64,000 nucleotides of DNA from positions 124,001 through 188,000 of the forward strand of contig JAJEBR010000005.1 of the NCBI GenBank assembly GCA_022822445.1. The letters run 5' to 3'. The notes beneath the pieces were generated by a model that saw only the letters and a list, made by a program, of their open reading frames with translations, did no database searches and had not been told where the DNA came from. This DNA comes from Gemmatimonadota bacterium. GTDB taxonomy: Bacteria > Gemmatimonadota > Gemmatimonadetes > Longimicrobiales > Gaopeijiaceae. Positions 57,034 to 64,000 of the stretch are shown one piece after another. Made by a program: the position numbers and the translations under genes. Every line of letters begins with the position of its first letter. Within the stretch, counting starts at the first letter, position 1.

Positions 57034-57080
57034 TATACGATTCTATATATTCACAATCGAAAAATATATGACAGTATATC
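57032..57080. promoter_or_regulatory. AT-rich nested inverted repeat after uvrA
   Basis: GATATAC (57032-57038) pairs with GTATATC (57074-57080), and inside it ATATATT (57045-57051) pairs with AATATAT (57063-57069) around an 11-base loop. About fifty bases of mostly A/T stand out in this GC-rich genome. It overlaps the uvrA stop and lies about 135 bases before the first SDR gene. It could be an operator/promoter for the downstream operon; no G/C-rich stem with a T-run is present, so it is not a classical terminator. Confidence 0.45.
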
Positions 57081-57212
57081 GTTGTGGATGGCTGGTGGCG
57101 GCGGGCCGGATTGGGGAGGTGACGGGGCGGGGTGCGGTGCGAGTGTCGCTGGGGGCGCCACGGTGACGGGTCGGACGCGCGGGGCGGTGGGAACGACGCC
57201 GGGTGCGCCGTT

Positions 57213-58019
57213 GTGACGCACCGATCGCGCGGCCAGGCCGCCTCGCTTCCCGCGCGCTACGGCAGGTGGGCGCTGGTGGCGGGCGCCTCGGAGGGGCTCG
57301 GCGCCGCCTTCGCCGAACAGCTGGCCGAGCGGGGCATGGACGTGGTGCTGATCGCGCGCCGCGGCGATCTGCTGGCGGAGCTGGCGGACCGGCTCGCCGC
57401 AAGACACGGGGTGGAAGCGCGCTGCCTGGTGCTGGATCTCGCCGATCGCGGTTTCGCGGGTGCGCTCGCGGAGGCCGTCGCGGGGCTGGACCTGGGCGTG
57501 GTGATCTACAATGCGGCGCATGTGCCGGTGGGCCCCTTCCTCGACGCCGAGCCCGAGGTGTTCGAGCGGGTGGTGGACGTGAACGTGCTGGGGCCGCTCC
57601 GGCTCGTGCGGGCGCTGGCGCCGGGAATGTGCGCGCGGGGTAGGGGGGCGGTGGTGCTGATGTCGTCGCTCTCGGGGCTGCAGGGGTCGCCCCGGGTGTC
57701 CGCCTACGCGGCCAGCAAGGCCTTCAACATGATCTTCGCCGAGGGCCTCTGGCACGAGCTGCGCTCGCACGGCGTCGAGGTCGCGGCCTGCCTGGCCGGC
57801 GCGACGCGTACCCCGGGGTACCGCAGGTCGTTCGACCGCGATGTGCCCGGCATGCTGCCTTCCGGCGAGGTCGCCCGCCGGACCCTCGACGCGCTCGGCC
57901 GGGGTCCACGCATCGTGCCGGGGCTCGTCAACCGCATCGCGGCGCAGCTCATGGGGCGTCTCCTGCCCCGCCGGGCCGCCATCCGGCTGATCGCCGGCAA
58001 CACGAAGCATCTGTCATGA
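57213..58019 (+). CDS. Short-chain dehydrogenase/reductase (first of the sterol-like cluster)
   Basis: This is a 268-residue protein from GTG 57213; a start at 57132 would add low-complexity sequence. Rossmann motif LVAGASEGLGAAFAEQLAER (TGxxxGxG variant, GASEGLG), VIYNAAHVPVGPF (NAA in place of NAG), VVLMSSLSGLQGS (catalytic Ser) and YAASKAFNMIFAEGLW with catalytic Tyr and Lys. The ARR after the second strand suggests NADP. The C-terminal part (PRIVPGLVNRIAAQLMG) is typical of SDRs acting on lipids or steroids. ATGA overlap with the sterol-reductase-like gene. Confidence 0.86.
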   Translation: MTHRSRGQAASLPARYGRWALVAGASEGLGAAFAEQLAERGMDVVLIARRGDLLAELADRLAARHGVEARCLVLDLADRGFAGALAEAVAGLDLGVVIYNAAHVPVGPFLDAEPEVFERVVDVNVLGPLRLVRALAPGMCARGRGAVVLMSSLSGLQGSPRVSAYAASKAFNMIFAEGLWHELRSHGVEVAACLAGATRTPGYRRSFDRDVPGMLPSGEVARRTLDALGRGPRIVPGLVNRIAAQLMGRLLPRRAAIRLIAGNTKHLS

Positions 58020-59170
58020 TCGGTCCGCTGGCGGGCTTCTTCGCGCCGTGGGCCGTCTTTGCCGGCATCCTCCTGCTCCACCTGGTGCTGCCGGCGCGCA
58101 GGGTGACGGGCTACGTGCGCGACGAACGCACCGGCGAGTTGCTGCGCTACCGGCTCAACGGCTTGCCGGTGTTCCTCGTCGTGATCGGGGGCTGGTTCGC
58201 GGCGGGCTGCTGCGGCGCCATGCCGTGGGACTGGCTGTGGTCGCATCGCTGGCCGGGCGCCGCAGGGGCCCTGACCCTGGGGCTGCTGCTCTCGGCCGCA
58301 GTGGTGCTGACCGCGCCCAAAGCGGCAGCCGACGAAGCCGGGGCCGGCAGGGCTGCCGGTGGCGCCAGCGAACCGGTGGCCGGCCAGCCGCCGAGCGGAA
58401 CCGGCCTCATCGCCGATCTCTATCTCGGACGCCGGATCAACCCGCGCATGTTCCGAGGCCGCGTCGACGCGAAGATGTACCTCTACCTCGCCGGCGCCAC
58501 GCTCCTCGAACTCAACCTGCTCTCCTTCGCCGCCCACCACTTCATCACCCATGCGGGCGACCCCTCGCCGGGGGTGGTGCTGTACGTGGTGCTCCTCACC
58601 TGGTTCGTCTGCGACTATCTCGTCTTCGAGCGCGTCCACCTCTACACCTACGATCTCTTCGCCGAACGGGTGGGGTTCAAGCTCGTCTGGGGCTGCCTCT
58701 TCTGGTATCCGTACTTCTACGCGGTCGGCCTGTGGGCGGTGGCCGACCTCCCGAATCCGCACGCACCCGCCTGGCTGCCGGTGCTCGCCGCGGCCACGTT
58801 CTTCGCCGGATGGATCCTCGCACGAGGCGCGAACATGCAGAAATTCCACTTCAAGCGGGATCCCGAGCGCGCCTTCCTGGGGATGGTTCCGCGCGCGCTC
58901 TCCGACGGCGAACGCCGCGTTCTGTGCAGCGGCTTCTGGGGTGTGTCGCGGCACGTCAACTACCTCGGCGAGATCCTCATGGCGACCGGCCTGGCGCTCT
59001 CCCTGGGGTGGCCGCTGGTGCTCGGTCCCTGGCTCTACCCCATGTACTACCTGGCGCTGCTCCTGCCCCGCGAGCGCGACGACGACCGGCGTTGCGCGGC
59101 GAAGTACGGTCCGCTCTGGGAACGGTACCGCGAGAAGGTGCCGTGGCGTATCCTGCCCCGCGTGTACTGA
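58016..59170 (+). CDS. ERG4/ERG24 family sterol reductase (delta14/delta7-type)
   Basis: This 384-residue integral membrane protein has about eight hydrophobic segments. The C-terminal half carries the family signatures: SGFWGVSRHVNYLGEILMA (about residues 305-323) and ERDDDRRCAAKYGPLWERYR, then KVPWRILPRVY at the very end. Upstream, DLYLGRRINPRMFRGRVDAK and ARGANMQKFHFKRDPERAF also match. Such enzymes reduce sterol C14 or C7 double bonds with NADPH in eukaryotes; a few bacteria carry homologues. A linker of about 25 residues (AADEAGAGRAAGGASE) is inserted after helix 3. The substrate in this organism is unknown. Confidence 0.88.
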   Translation: MIGPLAGFFAPWAVFAGILLLHLVLPARRVTGYVRDERTGELLRYRLNGLPVFLVVIGGWFAAGCCGAMPWDWLWSHRWPGAAGALTLGLLLSAAVVLTAPKAAADEAGAGRAAGGASEPVAGQPPSGTGLIADLYLGRRINPRMFRGRVDAKMYLYLAGATLLELNLLSFAAHHFITHAGDPSPGVVLYVVLLTWFVCDYLVFERVHLYTYDLFAERVGFKLVWGCLFWYPYFYAVGLWAVADLPNPHAPAWLPVLAAATFFAGWILARGANMQKFHFKRDPERAFLGMVPRALSDGERRVLCSGFWGVSRHVNYLGEILMATGLALSLGWPLVLGPWLYPMYYLALLLPRERDDDRRCAAKYGPLWERYREKVPWRILPRVY

Positions 59171-59274
59171 GCGGATCGACCTGTCCCCGAGCAAGCCCGT
59201 GGAATAAGTCCCCGCTGCATTCGGACGGCGATGCGCTGGCCCACACAGGACCCGGGCCACAGAATGTGTGGACG

Positions 59275-60489
59275 ATGAGAAAACTCGTTGTCCGACTCCT
59301 TTCACTCTTCCGCCGGGCCTCGCTGCTGCTGCTCAGGTTGCGGGGCCGGACGCCCGCCGACGCGGCTGCCGAACGCGTGGTCAGCGGCAGGGCCTGGGAC
59401 GAATTCTGCGACACGCTCAAGGCCGCCGGCGCCGCCCTCACCTTCCCCGGCGCACCCCGTGACCCCTTCAATCAGGCGGAGGGCCACCGGTACCTGAGCC
59501 GCCTGGCCCGCGGCGGGCTGATGGCGTTCGTGGAGTACGCCGACCCCCGCGCGCCGGTCCTGCACCGGGTGGCCCACGAAACGGTCAAGCTGGGAAGCGA
59601 CAACCCCGACAACTACTACCAGACGGCCGCCATCCGCGGCGACTACGAGTACCGGATCACCGGGCGGCGCAACACGGTCCGCTACCTCGGCTTCGGCACC
59701 CAGGCCGGGCACTACGGGCAGGGCGGGGGGATGCCGCCCACCGGCTACGTCGAGGCCGCGGAGCTCGACATCGGCGAGGACGGCCGCTTCGAACTGATCG
59801 TAAGCAGCCGGAAACACGAGGGGAACTGGTTGCCGATGACCGCCGAGAGCGGCACGCTGATCGTGCGCCAGACCTTCCTGGACCGCGAAACCGAGGTGCC
59901 CGCCGAGCTGCACATCGAGCGCATCAACTGCCCGGAGGACGAAAAGCGGCCGCGTCCCCTGACGCCGGAGCAGATCGACGAGGGGCTGAAGTCCGCCAGC
60001 ACGCTGGTGGCGGGCGCCGCGATGCTCTTCGCCAACTGGGCGCGCGGCTTCCGGAAACACAGCAACACGCTGCCGATGTTCGACCCCGACGTGTCGCTCG
60101 CGGCGGGAGGCGACCCCAACATCGTCTACTATCACAGCCATTGGGCCATCGCCGAAGATGAGGCCCTGCTGATCGAGGCGACGCCGCCCGAGTGCGAGCA
60201 CTGGAACTTCCAGCTCAACAACTACTGGATGGAATCGCTGGACTACCGCCACCACGCCATCCACACCAACAAGCACCTCGCCCACCACGAAGAGGACGGA
60301 TCCGTGCGCATCGTGGTGGCCCACACCGATCCGGGGCTGCCGAACTGGCTGGAGACCGCCGGCCACACTTCGGGCACGATGTGTTTCCGGTGGATCCGGG
60401 CGGCGGAGCATCCGCAGCCACGGACGCGCGTGGTGAAGCTGTCGAGGCTGGTGAGGCTGGCGGAGCCAGGCGAGACCACCGGCCGGTGA
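59275..60489 (+). CDS. DUF1214 domain protein
   Basis: This is a 404-residue protein from ATG 59275. A basic, hydrophobic N-terminus (KLVVRLLSLFRRASLLLLRL) may associate with the membrane. The middle matches my recollection of DUF1214: VKLGSDNPDNYYQTAAIRGD, YRITGRRNTVRYLGFGTQA, LDIGEDGRFELIVSSRKHEG, then NWLPMTAESGTLIVRQTF. The C-terminal part has many His and Trp (YYHSHWAIAEDEALLIEATP; YWMESLDYRHHAIHTNKHLA). No catalytic mechanism is established for the family; it is often met near lipid or steroid genes. The gap to the sterol-reductase-like gene is 104 bases. Confidence 0.75.
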   Translation: MRKLVVRLLSLFRRASLLLLRLRGRTPADAAAERVVSGRAWDEFCDTLKAAGAALTFPGAPRDPFNQAEGHRYLSRLARGGLMAFVEYADPRAPVLHRVAHETVKLGSDNPDNYYQTAAIRGDYEYRITGRRNTVRYLGFGTQAGHYGQGGGMPPTGYVEAAELDIGEDGRFELIVSSRKHEGNWLPMTAESGTLIVRQTFLDRETEVPAELHIERINCPEDEKRPRPLTPEQIDEGLKSASTLVAGAAMLFANWARGFRKHSNTLPMFDPDVSLAAGGDPNIVYYHSHWAIAEDEALLIEATPPECEHWNFQLNNYWMESLDYRHHAIHTNKHLAHHEEDGSVRIVVAHTDPGLPNWLETAGHTSGTMCFRWIRAAEHPQPRTRVVKLSRLVRLAEPGETTGR

Positions 60490-60535
60490 CGATTCTGCCG
60501 TTGGACGAGCGGCCATCCGTTCCGATCGGTCAGGT

Positions 60536-61873
60536 GTGCCGAAGCTGATGGAGACCTCCACCGACTACACTCGTCCGTACCGCCCGCTGCCGGTCTCGCT
60601 CTTCAACAGGGCGGGGCGGCTGGCCCGGCGGCTGGGCTTCAGCGACCAACTGGACATCGGACGGATGATCGCCGCCGCCAGGCGCAGGACCGGCCTGCGC
60701 GACTTCGGCGACGAGTGGTTTCTGGAGCCGCTGGACGTCCTCGTCCGGTCGATCAACCGGGAGGCGCGCCTGACGCCGCTGGGCATGCGGATCCAGCGCT
60801 CGCGGATCGTGTCGGCGCTTGCGACGCGGCTGCGGGCGGAGGGGCTGCTACGCGAGCATCCGGAGATCCTGGAGGCGGAACTCGGCAAGGTCATCGTCAT
60901 CGCCGGGCTGCAGCGAACAGCGACCACCACGCTCCACCGGCTGATCGCCGCCGATCCCCGGGTTCGCGCGCTGAGGTCGTGGGAATCGCTGAGTCCGGTG
61001 CCGTTGCCGGGCGAGATGACCCACGGCGGACCCGGTCCGGGTCGGGATGGCGGAGGCGAGCCCCGCCGCCGCATGCGGGAGGGGAAGCGGGCGGCCGCGG
61101 CTATCGGCTATCTGGCGCCGGACTTCCTCGCCATTCATCCGGTCGAGTACGACGCCCCGGAGGAGGAGATCTTCCTCCTCGACCTCTCCTTCATGAGCCA
61201 GTCGCCGGAAGCGATGATGCACGTGCCGGGCTACTCGCGCTGGCTCGAAGGCCAGGATCACGCGAAGTGCTACGAGTACATGCTCACCCTGCTCAAGGTC
61301 CTGCACTGGCAGCGTCCCGGCGACTGCCGGATCCTCAAGACCCCCCATCACATGGAGCACCTCGACGTTGTTCTGGATGTCTTTCCCGATGCGTGCATCG
61401 TGCAGACGCACCGCGATCCGAAGCGGTCGATACCGTCGTTCCTCAGCATGGTGGCGCATGGCCGGGGCATCCTGAGCGACCACGTCGACCCGGCGGAGAT
61501 CGGTTCGCACTGGATGCGCAAGACGCTCCGCATGATGGAGCGCTCCATCGCCGTGCGAAGCAACGCGGGCGCCGGCGTCTTCGTCGACGTATCGTACTGC
61601 GACCTGGTCGCGGATCCGATCGGCGAGTTGCGCAGGGTGTACGACGCCGCGGGGATTCGCTTCACCCGGGAGGCCGAAATGAGTGCGACAGCCGTTTCAG
61701 CGCGTGACGTGAAGAACCGCCACGGCCGGCACGTCTATTCCCCGGCCGGCTTCGGTCTCGACGACGAGACCATCGACGAGGCCTGCGCCTTCTACCGGCG
61801 GGAGTACCGGATACCCGACGAGGATGCCCGGTCGGTGGAGGGCGAGCGGCCGCGTGCACCGGGGGACGGGTGA
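60536..61873 (+). CDS. Sulfotransferase family protein
   Basis: This is a 445-residue protein from GTG 60536 (ATG 60548 possible). The PAPS 5'-phosphosulfate loop is VIAGLQRTATTTLHRLIAAD (about residues 121-140). The 3'-phosphate motif is IVQTHRDPKRSIPSFLSMV (about 286-304), with the expected Arg and Ser. The catalytic base is probably a His near LKTPHHMEHLD. It belongs to the broad Sulfotransfer_3 type. It would move sulfate from PAPS to a hydroxyl, here plausibly on a sterol-like lipid, given the neighbours. GTGA overlap with the next SDR. Confidence 0.88.
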   Translation: MPKLMETSTDYTRPYRPLPVSLFNRAGRLARRLGFSDQLDIGRMIAAARRRTGLRDFGDEWFLEPLDVLVRSINREARLTPLGMRIQRSRIVSALATRLRAEGLLREHPEILEAELGKVIVIAGLQRTATTTLHRLIAADPRVRALRSWESLSPVPLPGEMTHGGPGPGRDGGGEPRRRMREGKRAAAAIGYLAPDFLAIHPVEYDAPEEEIFLLDLSFMSQSPEAMMHVPGYSRWLEGQDHAKCYEYMLTLLKVLHWQRPGDCRILKTPHHMEHLDVVLDVFPDACIVQTHRDPKRSIPSFLSMVAHGRGILSDHVDPAEIGSHWMRKTLRMMERSIAVRSNAGAGVFVDVSYCDLVADPIGELRRVYDAAGIRFTREAEMSATAVSARDVKNRHGRHVYSPAGFGLDDETIDEACAFYRREYRIPDEDARSVEGERPRAPGDG

Positions 61874-63063
61874 CCCCGGTGCGGATTCACGGCAGTCCGT
61901 GGATAATCCCCGCGTCGTACCGAGGACCTGCTCCACGGGCTGCCAGGCGCGACACGATCTTCGGCGCGGTATCGGGCGCGATTGCCGACCGTGCGTCGCA
62001 GCGCGGGACGCTGAGCACGGTTCCCGACAGCGTCCGCATCGACGGGAAGGTGTGCCTGGTGACCGGGGCCAACAGCGGGCTCGGCAAGGCGGTGGCGGTC
62101 GACCTGGCGCGGCGCGGCGGCCATGTGCTGATGGCGTGCCGTGGCGGCCACCCGCAGGCCGGGGAGGACGTCCGGCGGCTCGCAGGCTCCGACTCGGTGG
62201 AGATGCTGAAGGTGGATCTCGCCGACCTCGACTCCGTGCACGCGCTCTGCGACGAACTGAAGGGCGGGCGCGCCGGACGCGCCGGACGTGCCGAACGGGG
62301 CGGGAGCAACGCGGGCGACGAAGGCGGTCGGCGGGCACGGGTGGACATCGCCGTGCTGAACGCCGGGGTGATGCCGCGGAACGCGCGCCGGTCGGCGCAG
62401 GGCTACGATCTCATGTTCGCCGTGCACTTCCTCGCCAACAGGCTGATGATCGACCGGCTCCTGGCGGACGGGACCCTCCGGCCCTTCGCCCGCCCCGGGA
62501 AAACGCCCAGGATCGTGTTCATCGCGTCGGAGATGCATCGGTCCGCCGGCCCGATCGATTTCGACCGCTTCGGCGCCTTCACCGACTACGGCCTGCGGGA
62601 CGGGCTCAGGCACTACGGACTCAGCAAGCTGCACATATGCACATATGCGCAGGAATTGTCGCGCAGGCTCAATCCGGACGGTGTGGTGCGGGCCGCCGTG
62701 CATTCACTCTGCCCGGGGGCGGTGGACTCCAACCTCGCGCGTGAGGCGCCGGCGTTCCTGAGGCCGCTGCTGCGCCCGGTCATGCGCCTGTTCTTCGCGT
62801 CGCCCGCGAAGGCCGCGGCACCGGTCATCCATGCGTGCTGCGCGGATGAGATGGGGCGGCGCAGCGGCGTGTACCTGCACCTGATGCGGGAGCGCGAGCC
62901 GTCCCCGCTGGCCACGGACGAGGCCGCGGGCGCGAGGCTGTGGGAGGAGAGCGCCGGGCTGTTGGCGAGGCACGTGCAGGAAGGTGTTCCAGGCAAGGGC
63001 CCGGCCGACGGGGCGGAGGCGGACAGCTCACCGGAGGAGGAAGCGCAGTGTTCCGGCGACTGA
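61870..63063 (+). CDS. Short-chain dehydrogenase/reductase (retinol-dehydrogenase-like)
   Basis: This is a 397-residue protein from GTG 61870; the first about 55 residues before the Rossmann core look dispensable and the real start may be later. Core: KVCLVTGANSGLGKAVAVDL, VAVLNAGV-like DIAVLNAGVMPRNARRSAQG, IVFIASEMHRSAG (catalytic Ser) and YGLSKLHICTYAQEL (Tyr and Lys). CPGAVDSNLAREAPAFLRPL and PAKAAAPVIHACCADEMG resemble retinol dehydrogenase/WWOX-like SDRs. Between strands 4 and 5 lies a Gly/Arg-rich insert (GGRAGRAGRAERGGSNAGD). It overlaps the SRPBCC gene. Confidence 0.87.
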   Translation: MTPVRIHGSPWIIPASYRGPAPRAARRDTIFGAVSGAIADRASQRGTLSTVPDSVRIDGKVCLVTGANSGLGKAVAVDLARRGGHVLMACRGGHPQAGEDVRRLAGSDSVEMLKVDLADLDSVHALCDELKGGRAGRAGRAERGGSNAGDEGGRRARVDIAVLNAGVMPRNARRSAQGYDLMFAVHFLANRLMIDRLLADGTLRPFARPGKTPRIVFIASEMHRSAGPIDFDRFGAFTDYGLRDGLRHYGLSKLHICTYAQELSRRLNPDGVVRAAVHSLCPGAVDSNLAREAPAFLRPLLRPVMRLFFASPAKAAAPVIHACCADEMGRRSGVYLHLMREREPSPLATDEAAGARLWEESAGLLARHVQEGVPGKGPADGAEADSSPEEEAQCSGD

Positions 63064-63497
63064 TCCGCTCGGATGCGGTGGAGATCGAAGCGCCGATCGA
63101 GCGGGTGTGGGGGGTGCTCACGGATTTCGGGCGCTACGGCGAGTGGAATCCCTTCACGACCAGGGTCGAGACCGATACCGAAGTCGGTTCGCCGGTCGAT
63201 CTGTACGTCACGCTGGGCCCGCTCAAGCTGTGGCAGCGCGAACGCATCGAGGTGGTCGATCCGCCCCGCCTCCTGGTCTGGAGCAACAGGATCGGCCACT
63301 CCGCCCTGCTTTCCGCCCGCCGCGAGCAGCGCCTGGAAGTCCTGAGCGCGACCCGCTGCCGCTACCTGACGACCGACGCGTTCAGCGGTCTTCTCACCCC
63401 CGTGGTGCTGCTGCTCTTCGGCCGGCTCGTGACAAACGGCTTCAACGCCATGGCGGCCGCGCTGAAGGAGCGGGCGGAAGGGGTATCGTCGGCGTAG
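63048..63497 (+). CDS. SRPBCC domain protein (polyketide-cyclase/START-like)
   Basis: This is a 149-residue protein from GTG 63048 behind GGAGGAGG. It fits the SRPBCC fold: DAVEIEAPIERVWGVLTDFG, YGEWNPFTTRVETDTEVGSP, then a beta-meander (LYVTLGPLKLWQRERIEVVD, LLVWSNRIGHSA) and a C-terminal helix (LVTNGFNAMAAALKERAEG). Such proteins bind hydrophobic ligands such as sterols or polyketides. Last gene of the cluster, overlapping the SDR by 16 bases. Confidence 0.83.
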   Translation: MFRRLIRSDAVEIEAPIERVWGVLTDFGRYGEWNPFTTRVETDTEVGSPVDLYVTLGPLKLWQRERIEVVDPPRLLVWSNRIGHSALLSARREQRLEVLSATRCRYLTTDAFSGLLTPVVLLLFGRLVTNGFNAMAAALKERAEGVSSA

Positions 63498-63671
63498 ACG
63501 CAGGCCGATGTGCCCGGAGTCGGGGTCGCCGGAGCCGGGGGCCGGGCGCCACGCCGCACCGGGGCCTGACACACCGTGGATCGATGTCACGTCAGTGTAT
63601 TCGGGCTTGGTCCAGACCGCCTGCGGATGTTACGTTCCGCCTGCTACCATCAGCCACAGCAAGGAGAATTC

Positions 63672-64000
63672 ATGGTTACCCGGGACGACCTTGAGAGCTA
63701 TCTGATCCGCATGGATGCGGACTTCGAGGAGGTGGACGACGGAATGTTCCTCGTCCGCGCGGAAAACGGGGGGGCGCCGATCGTGGTGCATCACTCGGAG
63801 CCCGTGCTGGTGATCCGCATGAAGGTCATGGACCTCCCGGCGGACACCGGAGCACTGGGCGGCCTCTACGAGGCGCTCCTCGGACTCAATGCGACGGATA
63901 TGGTCCACGGCGCCTACGGAATCGAGGAAGGCGAGCTCATTCTGAGTGACACGCTGCAGCTGGAGACCCTCGATTACCAGGAGTTGCAGGCGTCGCTGGA
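63672..64000 (+). CDS. YbjN/CesT-like chaperone-fold protein (partial, 5' part)
   Basis: The ATG has a perfect AAGGAG site six bases upstream. 109 codons are visible before the window ends. The sequence starts MVTRDDLESYLIRMDADFEE and includes PVLVIRMKVMDLPAD, LYEALLGLNATDMVHGAYGI and LSDTLQLETLDYQELQASLE. This is the pattern of the YbjN/tetratricopeptide-free chaperone-like family (CesT-type fold). Function is not established. The 174-base gap before it has no gene that I can see. Confidence 0.72.
   Translation, partial: MVTRDDLESYLIRMDADFEEVDDGMFLVRAENGGAPIVVHHSEPVLVIRMKVMDLPADTGALGGLYEALLGLNATDMVHGAYGIEEGELILSDTLQLETLDYQELQASL

Overview
The window is high-GC (very roughly two thirds G+C), gene-dense and bacterial. 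Outer-membrane systems (a DUF481 barrel, an Omp85 protein, TamB, a TonB-C lipoprotein, Lgt) point to a diderm. The mix of GTG/TTG starts, a decayed TonB-plug protein ending in a GANGVLLIYTR-type tail, and stand-alone PASTA and YbbR proteins reminds me of Gemmatimonadota. That placement is an impression, not a tested result.

Layout: 1-3.2 kb has the end of an MBL/rhodanese gene, an exported rhodanese, a leftward aquaporin, a DUF481 outer-membrane protein and a leftward histidine phosphatase. 3.4-4.0 kb has two RNA genes, RNase P RNA and tRNA-Arg(CCG). 4.0-7.3 kb has a leftward TerC, a leucine-dehydrogenase-like enzyme, a secreted unknown and a nitroreductase. 7.5-16 kb has a GCS2 ligase-CBS fusion with an aspartoacylase-like peptidase, a SRAP protein, a leftward aminotransferase, a pair of M16 peptidases and a Nudix hydrolase. 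16-18 kb has an ECF sigma factor behind a sigma-54-like promoter, and a zf-HC2 protein. 18-28 kb has holA, a copper-type P-ATPase, mutS, a TonB-C lipoprotein, cystathionine beta-synthase, ddl and a rhomboid protease.

28-47 kb is mainly housekeeping: an EF-G-like GTPase, a pseudogene, yebC, ruvCAB, queA-tgt, yajC, def-fmt, a thiamine block (TenI-like, thiS, thiG), rsmB, a PASTA protein, a TlpA thioredoxin, a YbbR protein, tsaD, lgt and a phosphoesterase. Many junctions overlap (ATGA/GTGA), which suggests translational coupling. 47-57 kb is an Omp85-TamB pair followed by uvrA.

57-63.5 kb is the most unusual part. Six same-strand, tightly packed genes encode an SDR, an ERG4/ERG24-type sterol reductase, a DUF1214 protein, a sulfotransferase, a second SDR and a SRPBCC protein. 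They look like a candidate sterol or polycyclic-lipid modification and sulfation operon, preceded by an AT-rich nested inverted repeat. The window ends inside a YbjN-like gene.
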